A model generated the notes under the pieces. That model made no database searches, was not told the DNA's origin, and saw only the letters and a program-made list of their open reading frames with translations. From Coemansia sp. RSA 922 (lineage: Eukaryota > Kickxellomycota > Kickxellomycetes > Kickxellales > Kickxellaceae): DNA of 37,707 bases. Numbering within the stretch: position 1 is the first letter of the stretch; each line of letters starts with the position of its first letter. The DNA is taken from assembly GCA_027577415.1 (NCBI GenBank), contig JANBQS010000093.1, positions 1-37,707 of the forward strand, written 5' to 3'. Positions 30,495 to 37,707 of this stretch are shown here, piece by piece. Both the position numbers and the translations under genes were made by a program.

Positions 30495-30620
30495 AATAAA
30501 GGAGACCTTTTTTCCACACCTCGAGTACTTTAGGTGCCTGGAGCTCCCAGGCCTGTATACACTTTTCTTCTTGCCTCTTTTCTCTTTTTCTCTCTCTCTC
30601 CCTACACATTTTACTTTACA
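30495..30620 (+). promoter_or_regulatory. B2 proximal promoter
   Basis: An AATAAAGGAG TATA-like box at 30495 lies 126 nt before the ATG of B2, comparable to the AATAAGAGAG box 120 nt before B1. It is followed by a CT-rich leader. Confidence 0.4.
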
Positions 30621-30947
30621 ATGAGTAATACTATTAAACTAGACCGCATAACAGAAAACGTCTGGAAAAATTACTATATTGAGAGCAATATTGTCGATTT
30701 CGATATCTTTTTTGACCAGTTAAAGGTAGAACTTTCTACATTAATCCCTGAACACAAGTTTATACTAGAAGAGGATTCCTTTAACTATAACATATTTCGG
30801 TGTGTAAATGGACATGAGTATACTTTTGTAGGGCTTACTATGAAAAAGGATTCGGGATGGGGATGCACTATAAGGCTTAATTCAATACAGACATGTGTAG
30901 TAAACGTAAAAACAGAGCACCTTCCCATGGACAGGCGCTTGATATAA
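30621..30947 (+). CDS. Small orphan protein B2 (paralogue of B1)
   Basis: A 108-aa protein of unknown function, related to B1. Shared segments are Y-x-I-x-S-N-I near residue 19, F-F-D-Q-L-K-V-E-L, S-T-L-I-P-E-H, V-N-G-H-E-Y-x-F-V-G-L and G-W-G-C-T. After GWGCT the two proteins diverge: B2 stops about 25 residues later, while B1 runs on. The frame from the first Tyr to the Trp is 63 residues, matching B1 exactly. The ATG at 30621 is preceded by a CT-rich leader; the open frame upstream has no ATG. No signal peptide in this reading. It is upstream of A2 on the same strand, the mirror of B1-A1. Confidence 0.7.
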   Translation: MSNTIKLDRITENVWKNYYIESNIVDFDIFFDQLKVELSTLIPEHKFILEEDSFNYNIFRCVNGHEYTFVGLTMKKDSGWGCTIRLNSIQTCVVNVKTEHLPMDRRLI

Positions 30948-31670
30948 TGAGATTTGGAATTTAATACAGGCATCAAAAAACACCAATTTAGAACTCCTGT
31001 TTGTTGCTTCTAGAACAGTTTTTTAGATTCTCGTTGTTAAAAAATGGCATACTGTTTTGTCCTAGAAATAAGAAAAAAAAATACCTAAAGTGAGAATTTG
31101 AAGAAAAGAAAAGCGCCAACTTTGGCCAGCACCCCTTTTGAAACGAACCCCTCCAAACACATTCTTTTTGTGGAAGTGACAAATCTTTGTCTTTATTGCA
31201 CTTTCTTTTCTATTTTTCAAACAACCCTTGAAGAAGCATTCAACTCGCTGGGAGCATTTGTGAAAAGACCTTTGCAGTGGGGGGTTTGCACTTTTTTCTC
31301 CACTACTTTAAAGACTCACTTAAAGACAAAGCACCCAGCTTTCTTCAAAGTAAAAAAAGACGCCTTTTGAGGATTCTTTGAAGCCATTTGCTTTTACAAT
31401 CCAAGGATTTTTTGTGTAAGCAGCAAGCAAAAACAGTACTTTTTTGTTTTCTTTTGTTCAAAACCCACAACTTACACTCAAAAGTACTCTTTTACTCAAA
31501 GGAGTGAACAATGTGATCTCTCAGCAAAAAAGTCTAAAAAGCATGGTGTACTAAACCTCCCTTTTAAAAGACGCGCAAAAATAACACCATGGAAGAAACG
31601 TGGGCTTCTCAAGAAGCAAATTTTTTTACGTTGACTGAAAACCGCTTGTGCTCATTTGTTTGAAAACTAG
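30948..31670 (+). promoter_or_regulatory. B2-A2 spacer conserved with the B1-A1 spacer
   Basis: No gene is supported in this stretch. Conserved blocks, in the same order as the A1 upstream region read on its own strand, are GGCCAGCACCCC (31124), AAACGAACCCCTCC (31141-31154), CTTTGTCTTTATTGCACTTT (31185-31204), AGAAACGTGGGCTTC (31594-31608) and GTGCTCATTTGTTT (31648-31661). Start to stop, the B-to-A spacers are nearly equal in length (834 and 857 bp). Sequence between the blocks is AT-rich and diverged. Confidence 0.7.
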
Positions 31671-31699
31671 GGATATAAAAGAGGGCAAGAAGTGCCCAC
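31671..31699 (+). promoter_or_regulatory. Core promoter of A2 (TATA plus GCCCAC)
   Basis: GGATATAAAAGAGGGC at 31671 is followed by GTGCCCACTTTC, with GCCCAC at 31694, 20 nt after the TATA start. It is almost identical to the A1 core promoter, and the ATG is 108 nt after the TATA box. Confidence 0.7.
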
Positions 31700-31781
31700 T
31701 TTCGAACAAGATTTTCTCATCAATTCACCTCATCACACTTCTTACTATTTATTACTCTGCCCACCTGCTCATTTTTATCCA

Positions 31782-32090
31782 ATGTCCAGCTCTCTTACAA
31801 TTACTGAATCCTCAAGTCCATTTTTCAAGAGCTATACCATTACAAGCACGATTAAAGAATGGGGTCCTTTCTACAGCGAACTATGGAAACTGAATAATAC
31901 CCAAATTTATGGACAAACATTGCAATTAGCATCTGGTCATGATTTGCGCAGCCAAGCTGCATCACACACTTTAGGCGGACAAGGGTGTTGGTTTACAAAT
32001 TGTGGTAACAACTTTGGAAATTCAAATTGGAACTGTACTCTAATGGTTTCATCATCTTCTAATCCTGCTGCAAGGGGTCTCTACAGGTGA
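31782..32090 (+). CDS. Small orphan protein A2 (paralogue of A1)
   Basis: A 102-aa protein of unknown function. It matches A1 through S-Y-T-I-T-S-T-I (residue about 22), L-N-N-T-Q-I-Y-G-Q, S-H-T-L-G-G and S-N-W-N-C-T-L-M-V-S. It extends past the A1 stop by about ten residues (SSSNPAARGLYR). The Gly of the WGC motif seen in A1, B1 and B2 is Asn here. The stop is TGA at 32088-32090, next to a CAGGTGATAA stretch; a GT donor there could in principle extend the protein by splicing, but I see no matching second exon. No signal peptide. Supported by the conserved promoter and upstream blocks shared with A1. Confidence 0.72.
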   Translation: MSSSLTITESSSPFFKSYTITSTIKEWGPFYSELWKLNNTQIYGQTLQLASGHDLRSQAASHTLGGQGCWFTNCGNNFGNSNWNCTLMVSSSSNPAARGLYR

Positions 32091-32409
32091 TAAGATGTGG
32101 CCCTCAGCTTGATACCAACTTTGTGTAGAAGCTTAATCTAAACTATAATATGATTTCAACTTCTTCACTTGTTTGCAAGTAAGCCTATCCCATGCACAAG
32201 GTATTCAGTATACTGTTTAGCACATCACAAACCAGCTACATCAGTCGTTAAATTAGCCCTGGTGGTAAGTATGTGAATCATCAGTACCATTTTTCTAGTA
32301 GTTTCTTTTACCTTTATCAACGACAATATATTCAACTTTACTCCTTGTCTGCATCAATGCGTTTTACTTTTCATGGCATCTGTGTCATGAGCATGCATCA
32401 TCTTGCAAG
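32091..32409. other. Intergenic region after A2
   Basis: AT-rich sequence with no supported gene, RNA or repeat. Confidence 0.3.
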
Positions 32410-32434
32410 CCAACTTTCGACGGTTGAAAGTTGG
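32410..32434. repeat. Perfect 9-bp stem hairpin
   Basis: CCAACTTTC at 32410-32418 and GAAAGTTGG at 32426-32434 are exact reverse complements around a 7-nt loop. It lies about 90 bp beyond the stop of the Fanzor-like C-terminal fragment, on its 3' side. It could be an end structure or RNA element of that mobile element, which is speculative. Confidence 0.5.
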
Positions 32435-32520
32435 GACCATACATGGCGTACATAAAGCATGTTAATGAGGCTTTAACCCCGTCGGATTTTCTGTGGTAGA
32501 TGTAGACGTATGGACGTAGC

Positions 32521-32970
32521 TCAGGCCTTCTTCAAGCACTTAGACGGCGGCTGTTTTCTCATCGGCTTTTTCTTGGCAGTACTCGCAGAACCCACAGTCA
32601 CAGCACCTGAATCCCTAGGCCCATTCTTTGCCACTGTATCCTTTGGAGTCCCACACTTAAAGTTCTCCGGAATATTGCCAGTCTCTCGCAAACTAACCAA
32701 AATCCTCCTAAAGTTCAGCACTGCCGCCATATTCTGATTAAACTTTCTTGAAGTCTTGTCATCTGCACTCTTGCGCCCTTTGCCCCTTGCTGCCTCCTTA
32801 GTGTTGCCCACCTTCTTTGCTGCATCCACATTTTTAGCTGTGTCTGCTGCATCCTTAGCCTTGCCTACCTCATTTACCCCCGCACCATTCACGTCCATAT
32901 CAGTATTAACAGTCACAGTCTTCAAACAATTCTGGTTGGTACACCTCAGAAGACCATGGCAAAATACCTG
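32521..32970 (-). pseudogene. C-terminal fragment of a TnpB/Fanzor-like protein
   Basis: The minus strand is open from 32970 to the TGA at 32521 with no ATG at its head. It reads CHGLLRCTNQNC, a zinc-ribbon half of the type found at the end of TnpB/Fanzor nucleases of eukaryotic transposons. After a low-complexity K/A/D-rich insert comes FNQNMAAVLNFRRIL, then SLRETGNIPENFK, which resembles the last RuvC motif region (usually N-R-D followed by A-A and N). If FNQN is the NRD position, the catalytic Asp is replaced. The end is basic (KKKPMRKQPPSKCLKKA), like a nuclear signal. The RuvC-I and RuvC-II parts are missing. The call rests on motif memory and is moderate; a plain hypothetical protein remains possible. 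Confidence 0.5.
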
Positions 32971-32992
32971 TCACATAGTAGTCATATGTGAC
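32970..32992. repeat. Inverted repeat at the junction of the two Fanzor-like pieces
   Basis: GTCACATA at 32970-32977 and TATGTGAC at 32985-32992 are exact reverse complements around 7 nt. A CRE-type TGACGTCA at 32989-32996 overlaps it. It lies exactly where the open C-terminal piece begins. Confidence 0.5.
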
Positions 32993-33101
32993 GTCACACT
33001 GATTGACTGAGATGATCATAGTATTTTTCACTAGTGTTTATATGTTTTCCCACTCAGCATTAGGCTGGGAATCGGGGAGCTTCTTCTCTTGTTTTCAGAA
33101 T

Positions 33102-33635
33102 TTATTGTGTTAACATTTCAAAATCTACATTTGTATTATATCCGGCAATTGATGACATACTCTTATAGCCATCTGAGGAATACTGGGCAGAAACACAATA
33201 TGCGGCAATGTGTTTGGCAAGTAGTTCCTTAAACTTGTAAGTAATAGCCTTCTCAGTCCTACCCTTGCCATGCTTGCACTTGTCCTTGCCACGCTTGCCC
33301 TTGCCAGTCTTCTTCTTGTCCTTGGCCTTCTTTCTTTCATCGGGGCTTTTGTATTTGGCGAGTGCCATAAAAACGTAATAAAAACACATGGGATCCATAA
33401 AGCGCCCATGGTTGAAATCTGGTGTTTGGAGAGGTTCAAAAACGAACGTCCACCACGCCAGTTGATAGGTGTGTACAACCAGGCAGTGAACAGTCAAGAC
33501 AAGCCTCTCAAGTGCTTCTTTGAATTCAGGGCGCCACTCGACGGCATCCAGAGGCACCTTCACCAACTCGATGTCACAGTTGTAAGGCTCGTTCTCTGTG
33601 TGATCCAACTGTAGAGGTGGGTCGTCATCAGCCAT
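33102..33635 (-). pseudogene. Probable N-terminal fragment of the same TnpB/Fanzor-like gene
   Basis: A 177-aa open frame with an ATG at 33635 and a TATA box (GGTATAAAAGAGGG, about 33744-33757) roughly 120 nt upstream. Residues 30-95 are helical and hydrophobic (LERLVLTVHCLVVHTYQLAWW), followed by a Lys-rich low-complexity run (KKAKDKKKTGKGKRGKDK) and a second helical part, ending FEMLTQ. Position, strand and the next fragment 131 bp downstream suggest that this is the N-terminal part of one protein whose middle has been deleted. By itself it has no diagnostic motif. It may still be expressed as a small protein, since promoter and start are intact. Confidence 0.45.
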
Positions 33636-34073
33636 TAAATAAGATGACAAGATATAATAATAATAATAAAGAGTTTGTTTGTTAAAGCAAAAGGTAAGGA
33701 AATAGTTGGTAGTCCAAAGATTTGTTCATGTTTGGCGATCTCCTCCCTCTTTTATACCCTGCTAAGTAAGAGCCAGAAGACATGTCGTTTGCATCATATA
33801 CTATACTAAGCTCGTCCTCCGTCATCATTGCCTATCAATAACCTTATTATTTTGTGCACATGATCAAAGGGCTTATGCATGATCGCAGGGTAGAAACTAT
33901 CTGAGCCTTGTATTATCCTTTTTTTTCTTCATGATGTTTGTTTGTTTTTTGTTTTGGCACCACCTTTAAGCACAAATTTATTTGCGATTAATTATCTGAA
34001 ACCTCCCAAAGACATTGAAACTTCACATGATTGTACCTCCCCATAATCCTTTATAATGACATTTTCCACCTGG
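33636..34073. other. Intergenic region, promoter of the N-terminal fragment and U6 upstream
   Basis: It contains an ATAATAATAATAA run just before the fragment start (33653-33668) and the minus-strand TATA box near 33750. The rest, to the U6 TATA box, is AT-rich without a recognised feature. Confidence 0.4.
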
Positions 34074-34080
34074 TATATAA
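34074..34080 (+). promoter_or_regulatory. TATA box of the U6 gene
   Basis: TATATAA starts about 37 nt before the predicted U6 5' end, the position expected for a pol III gene with an external TATA box. I found no convincing B box downstream. Confidence 0.7.
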
Positions 34081-34110
34081 TGCTGTACCAGTTAGTCCTA
34101 TTTTGTCCAC

Positions 34111-34241
34111 ACGGTGGGGTAACCTGCCGTGAGGGACATTTGATAACAATTATAACGATACAGAGAAGATTAGCATGTTCTCCCTGCGCAAGGATGACAC
34201 GTAAATCTTGAGACGGAATCTCCTTCGGGAGAAATTTTTTT
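34111..34241 (+). ncRNA. U6: U6 spliceosomal snRNA
   Basis: Catalytic-core snRNA of the spliceosome. In order: a 5' stem-loop at 34111-34130 (ACGG...CCGT, 8 pairs with two G-U and a GTAA loop), GGACATTT as in yeast U6, ACGATACAGAGAAGATTAGC containing the ACAGAGA box (34160-34166) and the AGC triad (34172-34174), then the internal stem-loop region TCCCTGCGCAAGGATGACAC. The 3' part differs from yeast and human: a TCTCC-TTCG-GGAGA hairpin (34219-34232) stands right before the terminal T7 run (34235-34241), a pol III terminator. Expected length is about 125-130 nt, longer than the usual 105-112. The exact ends are inferred from the stem and the T run. Confidence 0.95.
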
Positions 34242-34524
34242 ATTGCTCTTTTTGGTGTCTATTTGTCGAGAATAAAGATTTTATTGCTTGATCAGAAAGT
34301 ATCTCCAGCCAGCGCTGTATTGCCTTTTAAATACTCCTCCTGCACTACAACATTTGATAAACCTTATCCTCTGATCAAGGCTTTCTGCGCTCACGTGTAC
34401 CAAAGCGCTGTCCTACCCAATCCCAACATTTTTAACGCCCAAATTCTGTTTTTTTATTTATTTTATTTCACTTCTCCCACGTCATCAACAGATTTTTGTC
34501 TCTTTTCTTTTTTTGTTCGTTGAA
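34242..34524 (+). promoter_or_regulatory. Spacer between U6 and the sulfurtransferase gene
   Basis: 283 bp with no gene. A T-rich and CT-rich stretch at 34440-34520 precedes the next ATG and looks like an ordinary leader. Confidence 0.35.
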
Positions 34525-35596
34525 ATGCTAGCTCTTTCAAAACTCGCATCTCGCTCTCCTGTTGCATTCAGAGTGTGTATATCCTTTTTGTTGTCGTTGT
34601 CGTTCGCACTGTCTTGCCCAAAGTGCGACTAATTGCAACTCACATTTTTTTCCATTACTGTAGTCGCTGTCCTCGTCAGCCGTACGCGCAATGAGTAACC
34701 CAGTGAGTAAGCTGGTGTCAGCGCCATGGCTACACGACAACCTAAAGAGTGTCAAGGTGCTCGACTGCTCGTGGTACCTTCCGTTTCTTAACCGCAATTC
34801 CAAGGAGGAATTTGCCAAGTCGCACATTCCCGGAGCGCGGTTCTTTGGTATCGACGAGATCAAGGACTTTTCAAAGACCGACTTGCCACACATGCTTCCA
34901 CTGCCCGAGTTCTTTGGCGCTAGCATGGACAAGTTGGGCATCAGCAACGACGACCATGTAATAGTGTACGATACGGCTGGAGTGGGGCCGGCTTGCCGAG
35001 TGTTTTGGACGCTTCACGCAATGGGCCACGACCGCGTCTCCGTCTTGGACGGCGGATTCCCATCGTGGGTAGCAGAAAAGTACGAGGCGGAGGCCGGGGA
35101 GCCTCAAGCAAAGTCGCCCGGTAGCGAAAAATACACTGCGCAACCAGTCAGCCAGCTAGTATGCGACTACGCGGATGTAGTTGGTAACATTGAGGAGCTT
35201 AAAGTTAGCGGCGGCACACAGGGCAGACAGATCGTTGACGCTCGTCCTAACGGTAGGTTTACTGGAAGGGACCCAGAGTTCCGCCCAGGACTGTCATCAG
35301 GGCATATGCCACACGCTATCAGCGTCCCGTTCACAGAGGTCACAGAGGCGTCTGACCCGGCCAATCCGCAAGTTCAGAAGCTAAAGTCGCCAGCAGACAT
35401 TCGCCGTGTCTTTGAGAGCAGAGGCGTGGATCTTAACCGTCCTATTATTGCCTCTTGCGGAAGCGGCGTGACTGCCTCCGTTCTCTATTTTGCGCTGCTG
35501 AATGCCGGCGTTAGCCCACGCAACCTTGCTGTCTATGACGGGTCGTGGACCGAGTACGCGCTCAATCCTTACAGCGAAATCATCAAGGACATTTAA
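34525..35596 (+). CDS. 3-mercaptopyruvate/thiosulfate sulfurtransferase (two exons, mitochondrial leader)
   Basis: Two-domain rhodanese that moves sulfur from mercaptopyruvate (or thiosulfate) to acceptors; yeast Tum1 and human MPST are homologues. Exon 1 is 34525-34572 and exon 2 is 34664-35596, joined in phase 0, for 326 aa. The spliced N-terminus MLALSKLASRSPVAFR plus SLSSSAVRA is a clear mitochondrial presequence: basic, Ser-rich and free of acids. The first rhodanese domain is about 30-155, with an inactive loop. The second holds the active-site loop CGSGVTA with Cys281; the G-S-G-V-T-A form is typical of mercaptopyruvate sulfurtransferases. A second ATG at 34691 in exon 2 begins MSNPVSK and would give a leaderless 301-aa cytosolic form. 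Converges with the receptor-like gene, 72 bp between stops. Confidence 0.93.
34573..34663 (+). other. Sulfurtransferase intron 1
   Basis: 91-nt intron with donor GTGTGT, branch-like GACTAAT at about 34627-34633, a T-rich tract and acceptor CTGTAG ending at 34663. Removal joins an Arg codon to a Ser codon and completes the presequence. Confidence 0.85.
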
Positions 35597-35668
35597 AAGT
35601 GTTTGAAGGTATTTAGTTTTTAAAATAAAAAAATGGAAAGTGGTAAGAAATATGAGCTATTAATATAT

Positions 35669-37195
35669 TTAGAGTAGGCGCCTACCTCCACTGCATCCAC
35701 TGGATAAGAGCGAGAGGTCAGTGTCTGAGCGCTGCCATCTGTGGATCTCGGATGAGCGCGCCGGCGGTTTTTGCTGAGCACACTCTGGTGAGCTACTCTC
35801 ATGAAGTGAGGCCGTGTCTTGAGCACGAGAATCTGGCAAGCCAAAGTCAACCAATACGCTGTCTGAGTTGGCGCTAGTCTCTTCGACCAACTCCACGGCA
35901 TCGTGGTGTGAGAGAACTCGCTGTGTGAGCATGCGGTACTTTGAGCCTCTCTCGTGGATGTTAGCACCCCTCGTCAGTGGCGTGGAAGTAGCGCCGGCAG
36001 ATACAAAGGGCTCGCTCTTCCTGCGCTCGAATTTTTGCGCAAACGAAATGCTGTGACGGTAAAAGTAGTCCTCACCAGACACTGTGTCGCCGCTTTCTGA
36101 GGTCTCCCATCCGGCTGTTGTGGCGGCGATTCGCCCATGAGACGATTCCGAGAGTGCGGCGAGTCGGTTGATGGCCAGTCGCGTCGACTCGGTGTAGCTT
36201 GGGTCGCTTTCAACCGCCTTTGACGAGCCAGTCTCTTGGTGGCCGTTGACCAGTGTGTTGGAGTGTGTCGACATTTCCGTCTCGCCCATACCCATGCCAT
36301 ACTGTGCGCGCAGACCGTCGGCCGTCATTTTTTGCTTCCACTGCGCAAGGTACTTGTCATGGTGGAAGATACACTTGTAAATGGGCTTGAGCATGATTAG
36401 CCACCAGATATAATTGGCGGTAATCTGGTCCACAGACAAGAGCGCCAAACGCCAGCTGAGACTCGTGGGCAGACGCGGTATACAATATAGAACGGCCTGG
36501 TTGAATATCGTGCAAAAGACGAGAAGTCCAAGCGAGATGGCCATCTCTCTAAACTCGTTGAACGAGCTACGAACGTTGCGCAATAGGTACATCATCATAA
36601 AGTAGATGCACCACATGAACCACAGAACCGAGCAATACGAGGTTACTAGATTTGGATTGTCGATGCAAAACTCGACACCCTCAATATAGTCGACCGTCAG
36701 ATGCTTTGGTATAATGGTGGATATCGTGCCAGCCGCCAGAATCAGGGCAATGTATAGTACGTAAGGGACGGCACGGTTATACCCGTGCATGGGCTTGTTC
36801 ATACAAAACACGCGGTAGAGCTTGTACGACCTAATAGTCAGCAGTGAGCCGAGCGAAAAGTTACCCATCATCGAACGGAGCCAAATCAACATCAGTGTGC
36901 AGTTGCCGAAAAACGGTCCACGAACGTGCACCATTCCGCAGAGAGTCAGGTCGCCGAGAAAGAAAAACACGCTGTGCAAGTAAATGCCTGTCATGAGTGG
37001 TATGTTTTTGGCCTTTAGCGGCGCATAGTGCCGGTTGCACCAGACGTAGATGTTTGCGCATAGTCCAAAAAATAGAACCAGAGAGTATATAACAACGGCA
37101 GCGAGGTCGACGTAACCGACGGGGTCGACTTTAATTCCGAAAAATGCGGCCAGCTGCACACGTGCCTCTTCTGCTGGCGTAAAATCGTAGTACAT
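35669..37195 (-). CDS. Seven-transmembrane receptor-like protein (putative GPCR)
   Basis: A 508-aa protein with seven hydrophobic helices at about 29-52, 66-90, 97-121, 143-164, 183-205, 218-239 and 248-271, then a long Ser/Thr-rich cytoplasmic tail (280-508). Cys99 at the start of helix 3 and Cys177 in the loop before helix 5 could form the usual GPCR disulfide. The topology is an extracellular N-terminus of about 28 residues with no signal peptide. I do not recognise a ligand class; no RGS or other domain is visible in the tail, which carries many potential phosphorylation sites. The ATG at 37195 is chosen because the upstream in-frame codons are not ATG. Intronless. Confidence 0.75.
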   Translation of the reverse strand: MYYDFTPAEEARVQLAAFFGIKVDPVGYVDLAAVVIYSLVLFFGLCANIYVWCNRHYAPLKAKNIPLMTGIYLHSVFFFLGDLTLCGMVHVRGPFFGNCTLMLIWLRSMMGNFSLGSLLTIRSYKLYRVFCMNKPMHGYNRAVPYVLYIALILAAGTISTIIPKHLTVDYIEGVEFCIDNPNLVTSYCSVLWFMWCIYFMMMYLLRNVRSSFNEFREMAISLGLLVFCTIFNQAVLYCIPRLPTSLSWRLALLSVDQITANYIWWLIMLKPIYKCIFHHDKYLAQWKQKMTADGLRAQYGMGMGETEMSTHSNTLVNGHQETGSSKAVESDPSYTESTRLAINRLAALSESSHGRIAATTAGWETSESGDTVSGEDYFYRHSISFAQKFERRKSEPFVSAGATSTPLTRGANIHERGSKYRMLTQRVLSHHDAVELVEETSANSDSVLVDFGLPDSRAQDTASLHESSSPECAQQKPPARSSEIHRWQRSDTDLSLLSSGCSGGRRLL

Positions 37196-37707
37196 ATTGG
37201 AATATACAGCGACGAGAGACAAGGGGGGGTGAGGCAAGCTCGCGCTATATTATCGGGCCAATGAGAAAAAGTAAATGTTGTGCACACTCACTGTGTGATG
37301 TGGTGAGAAAAGAAAAAGGAAAAATAAAGAAAAGAGGGCGCAAAAATGTTGAACAGTCAATAGTATACGCAAAAAAGCAAAGAAGAGAAACGCAGCAAGA
37401 AAAGAAACCAGCAAACGAGCAAGCAAAAAAAACTAGAGGACGCAACACACATAATGAAGTATGTCTGTCCTACAAAACGCCCTTTTTTTAGCATCCACCC
37501 CGATAAGGAAAAGAGTCTGCCCTCCCTCCCAAGAACAAGTCAGTAAAGTGCGTACCGAATTCATATCCCTGTACACTTTCTGAGAGTGTTGGAGTGTTGT
37601 TCTGTGGCACTTAGCCAAAGAGCAAACATTTTTTTTCAATTTTAAACTAGCCTATATTGACGAGAATTGTAATATACCCGTTCCCAAACTGGGACAGAAA
37701 TTCACAC
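37196..37707 (-). promoter_or_regulatory. Upstream region of the receptor-like gene
   Basis: No gene is supported to the window edge. The minus strand is CT-rich (the plus strand shows AAGAAAAGAGG-type runs at 37300-37430), like the leaders of the other genes. A short run of C residues on the minus strand (GGGGGGG on plus at 37213-37219) lies close to the start. Confidence 0.35.

Noticed and set aside
1..37707. CRISPR array, prokaryotic operon or plasmid origin
   Set aside because: No regularly spaced direct repeats; introns, U6 snRNA and gene content are eukaryotic.

Overview
The window is nuclear DNA from a fungus. The genes are eukaryotic. Two have short spliceosomal introns (91 and 79 nt, GT...AG, each with a CTAAT branch-like motif). 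There is a U6 snRNA, and the housekeeping set (VPS13, Nup85, Skp1, Cwf18/CCDC12, hexokinase, mercaptopyruvate sulfurtransferase) is fungal in character. Short intergenic spacers, CT-rich leaders, a Myb/SANT-like protein with a mitochondrial-type N-terminus and a TnpB/Fanzor-like remnant suggest an early-diverging lineage, perhaps Kickxellomycotina (Coemansia/Linderina-like). That placement is inference.

Layout. 0.5-5.3 kb: ABCG half-transporter (+), CENP-V/GFA protein (-), Myb-like protein (+), Cwf18/CCDC12 splicing factor (+). 5.3-8.7 kb: AT-rich accessory island with a 180-bp fold-back element, two related small genes on the minus strand (called A1 and B1 here) and a small orphan gene D (+). 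8.9-13.7 kb: hexokinase, a disordered nuclear-type protein and a secreted PLC-like phosphodiesterase, all minus. 13.7-17.1 kb: second island with a possible decayed reading frame and a tandem pair of small paralogues, C1 and C2 (+). 17.15-29.9 kb: VPS13 (+, two exons, 3366 aa), convergent with Nup85 (-), followed by Skp1 (-). 30.0-34.1 kb: third island with B2 and A2 (+), and a broken TnpB/Fanzor-like gene in two pieces (-). 34.1-37.7 kb: U6 snRNA, a mitochondrial-type 3-mercaptopyruvate sulfurtransferase (+) and a seven-helix receptor-like protein (-).

The core genes are ordinary cell machinery: lipid transfer, nuclear pore, SCF ubiquitin ligase, splicing, glycolysis and sulfur metabolism. 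The unusual part is the accessory islands. B1-A1 and B2-A2 are the same two-gene module, present twice in opposite orientation about 23 kb apart, with the B-to-A spacer conserved as DNA. All four proteins share one 63-66 residue frame from Y-x-I-x-S-x-I to W-x-C. Four unrelated small-gene types (A, C, D and, more weakly, B) carry the same core promoter: a TATA box followed about 20 nt later by G-C/A-CCCA. C1/C2 add a conserved 3' block and an ATF/CREB-like palindrome. This looks like a set of co-regulated, fast-evolving small proteins of unknown function.
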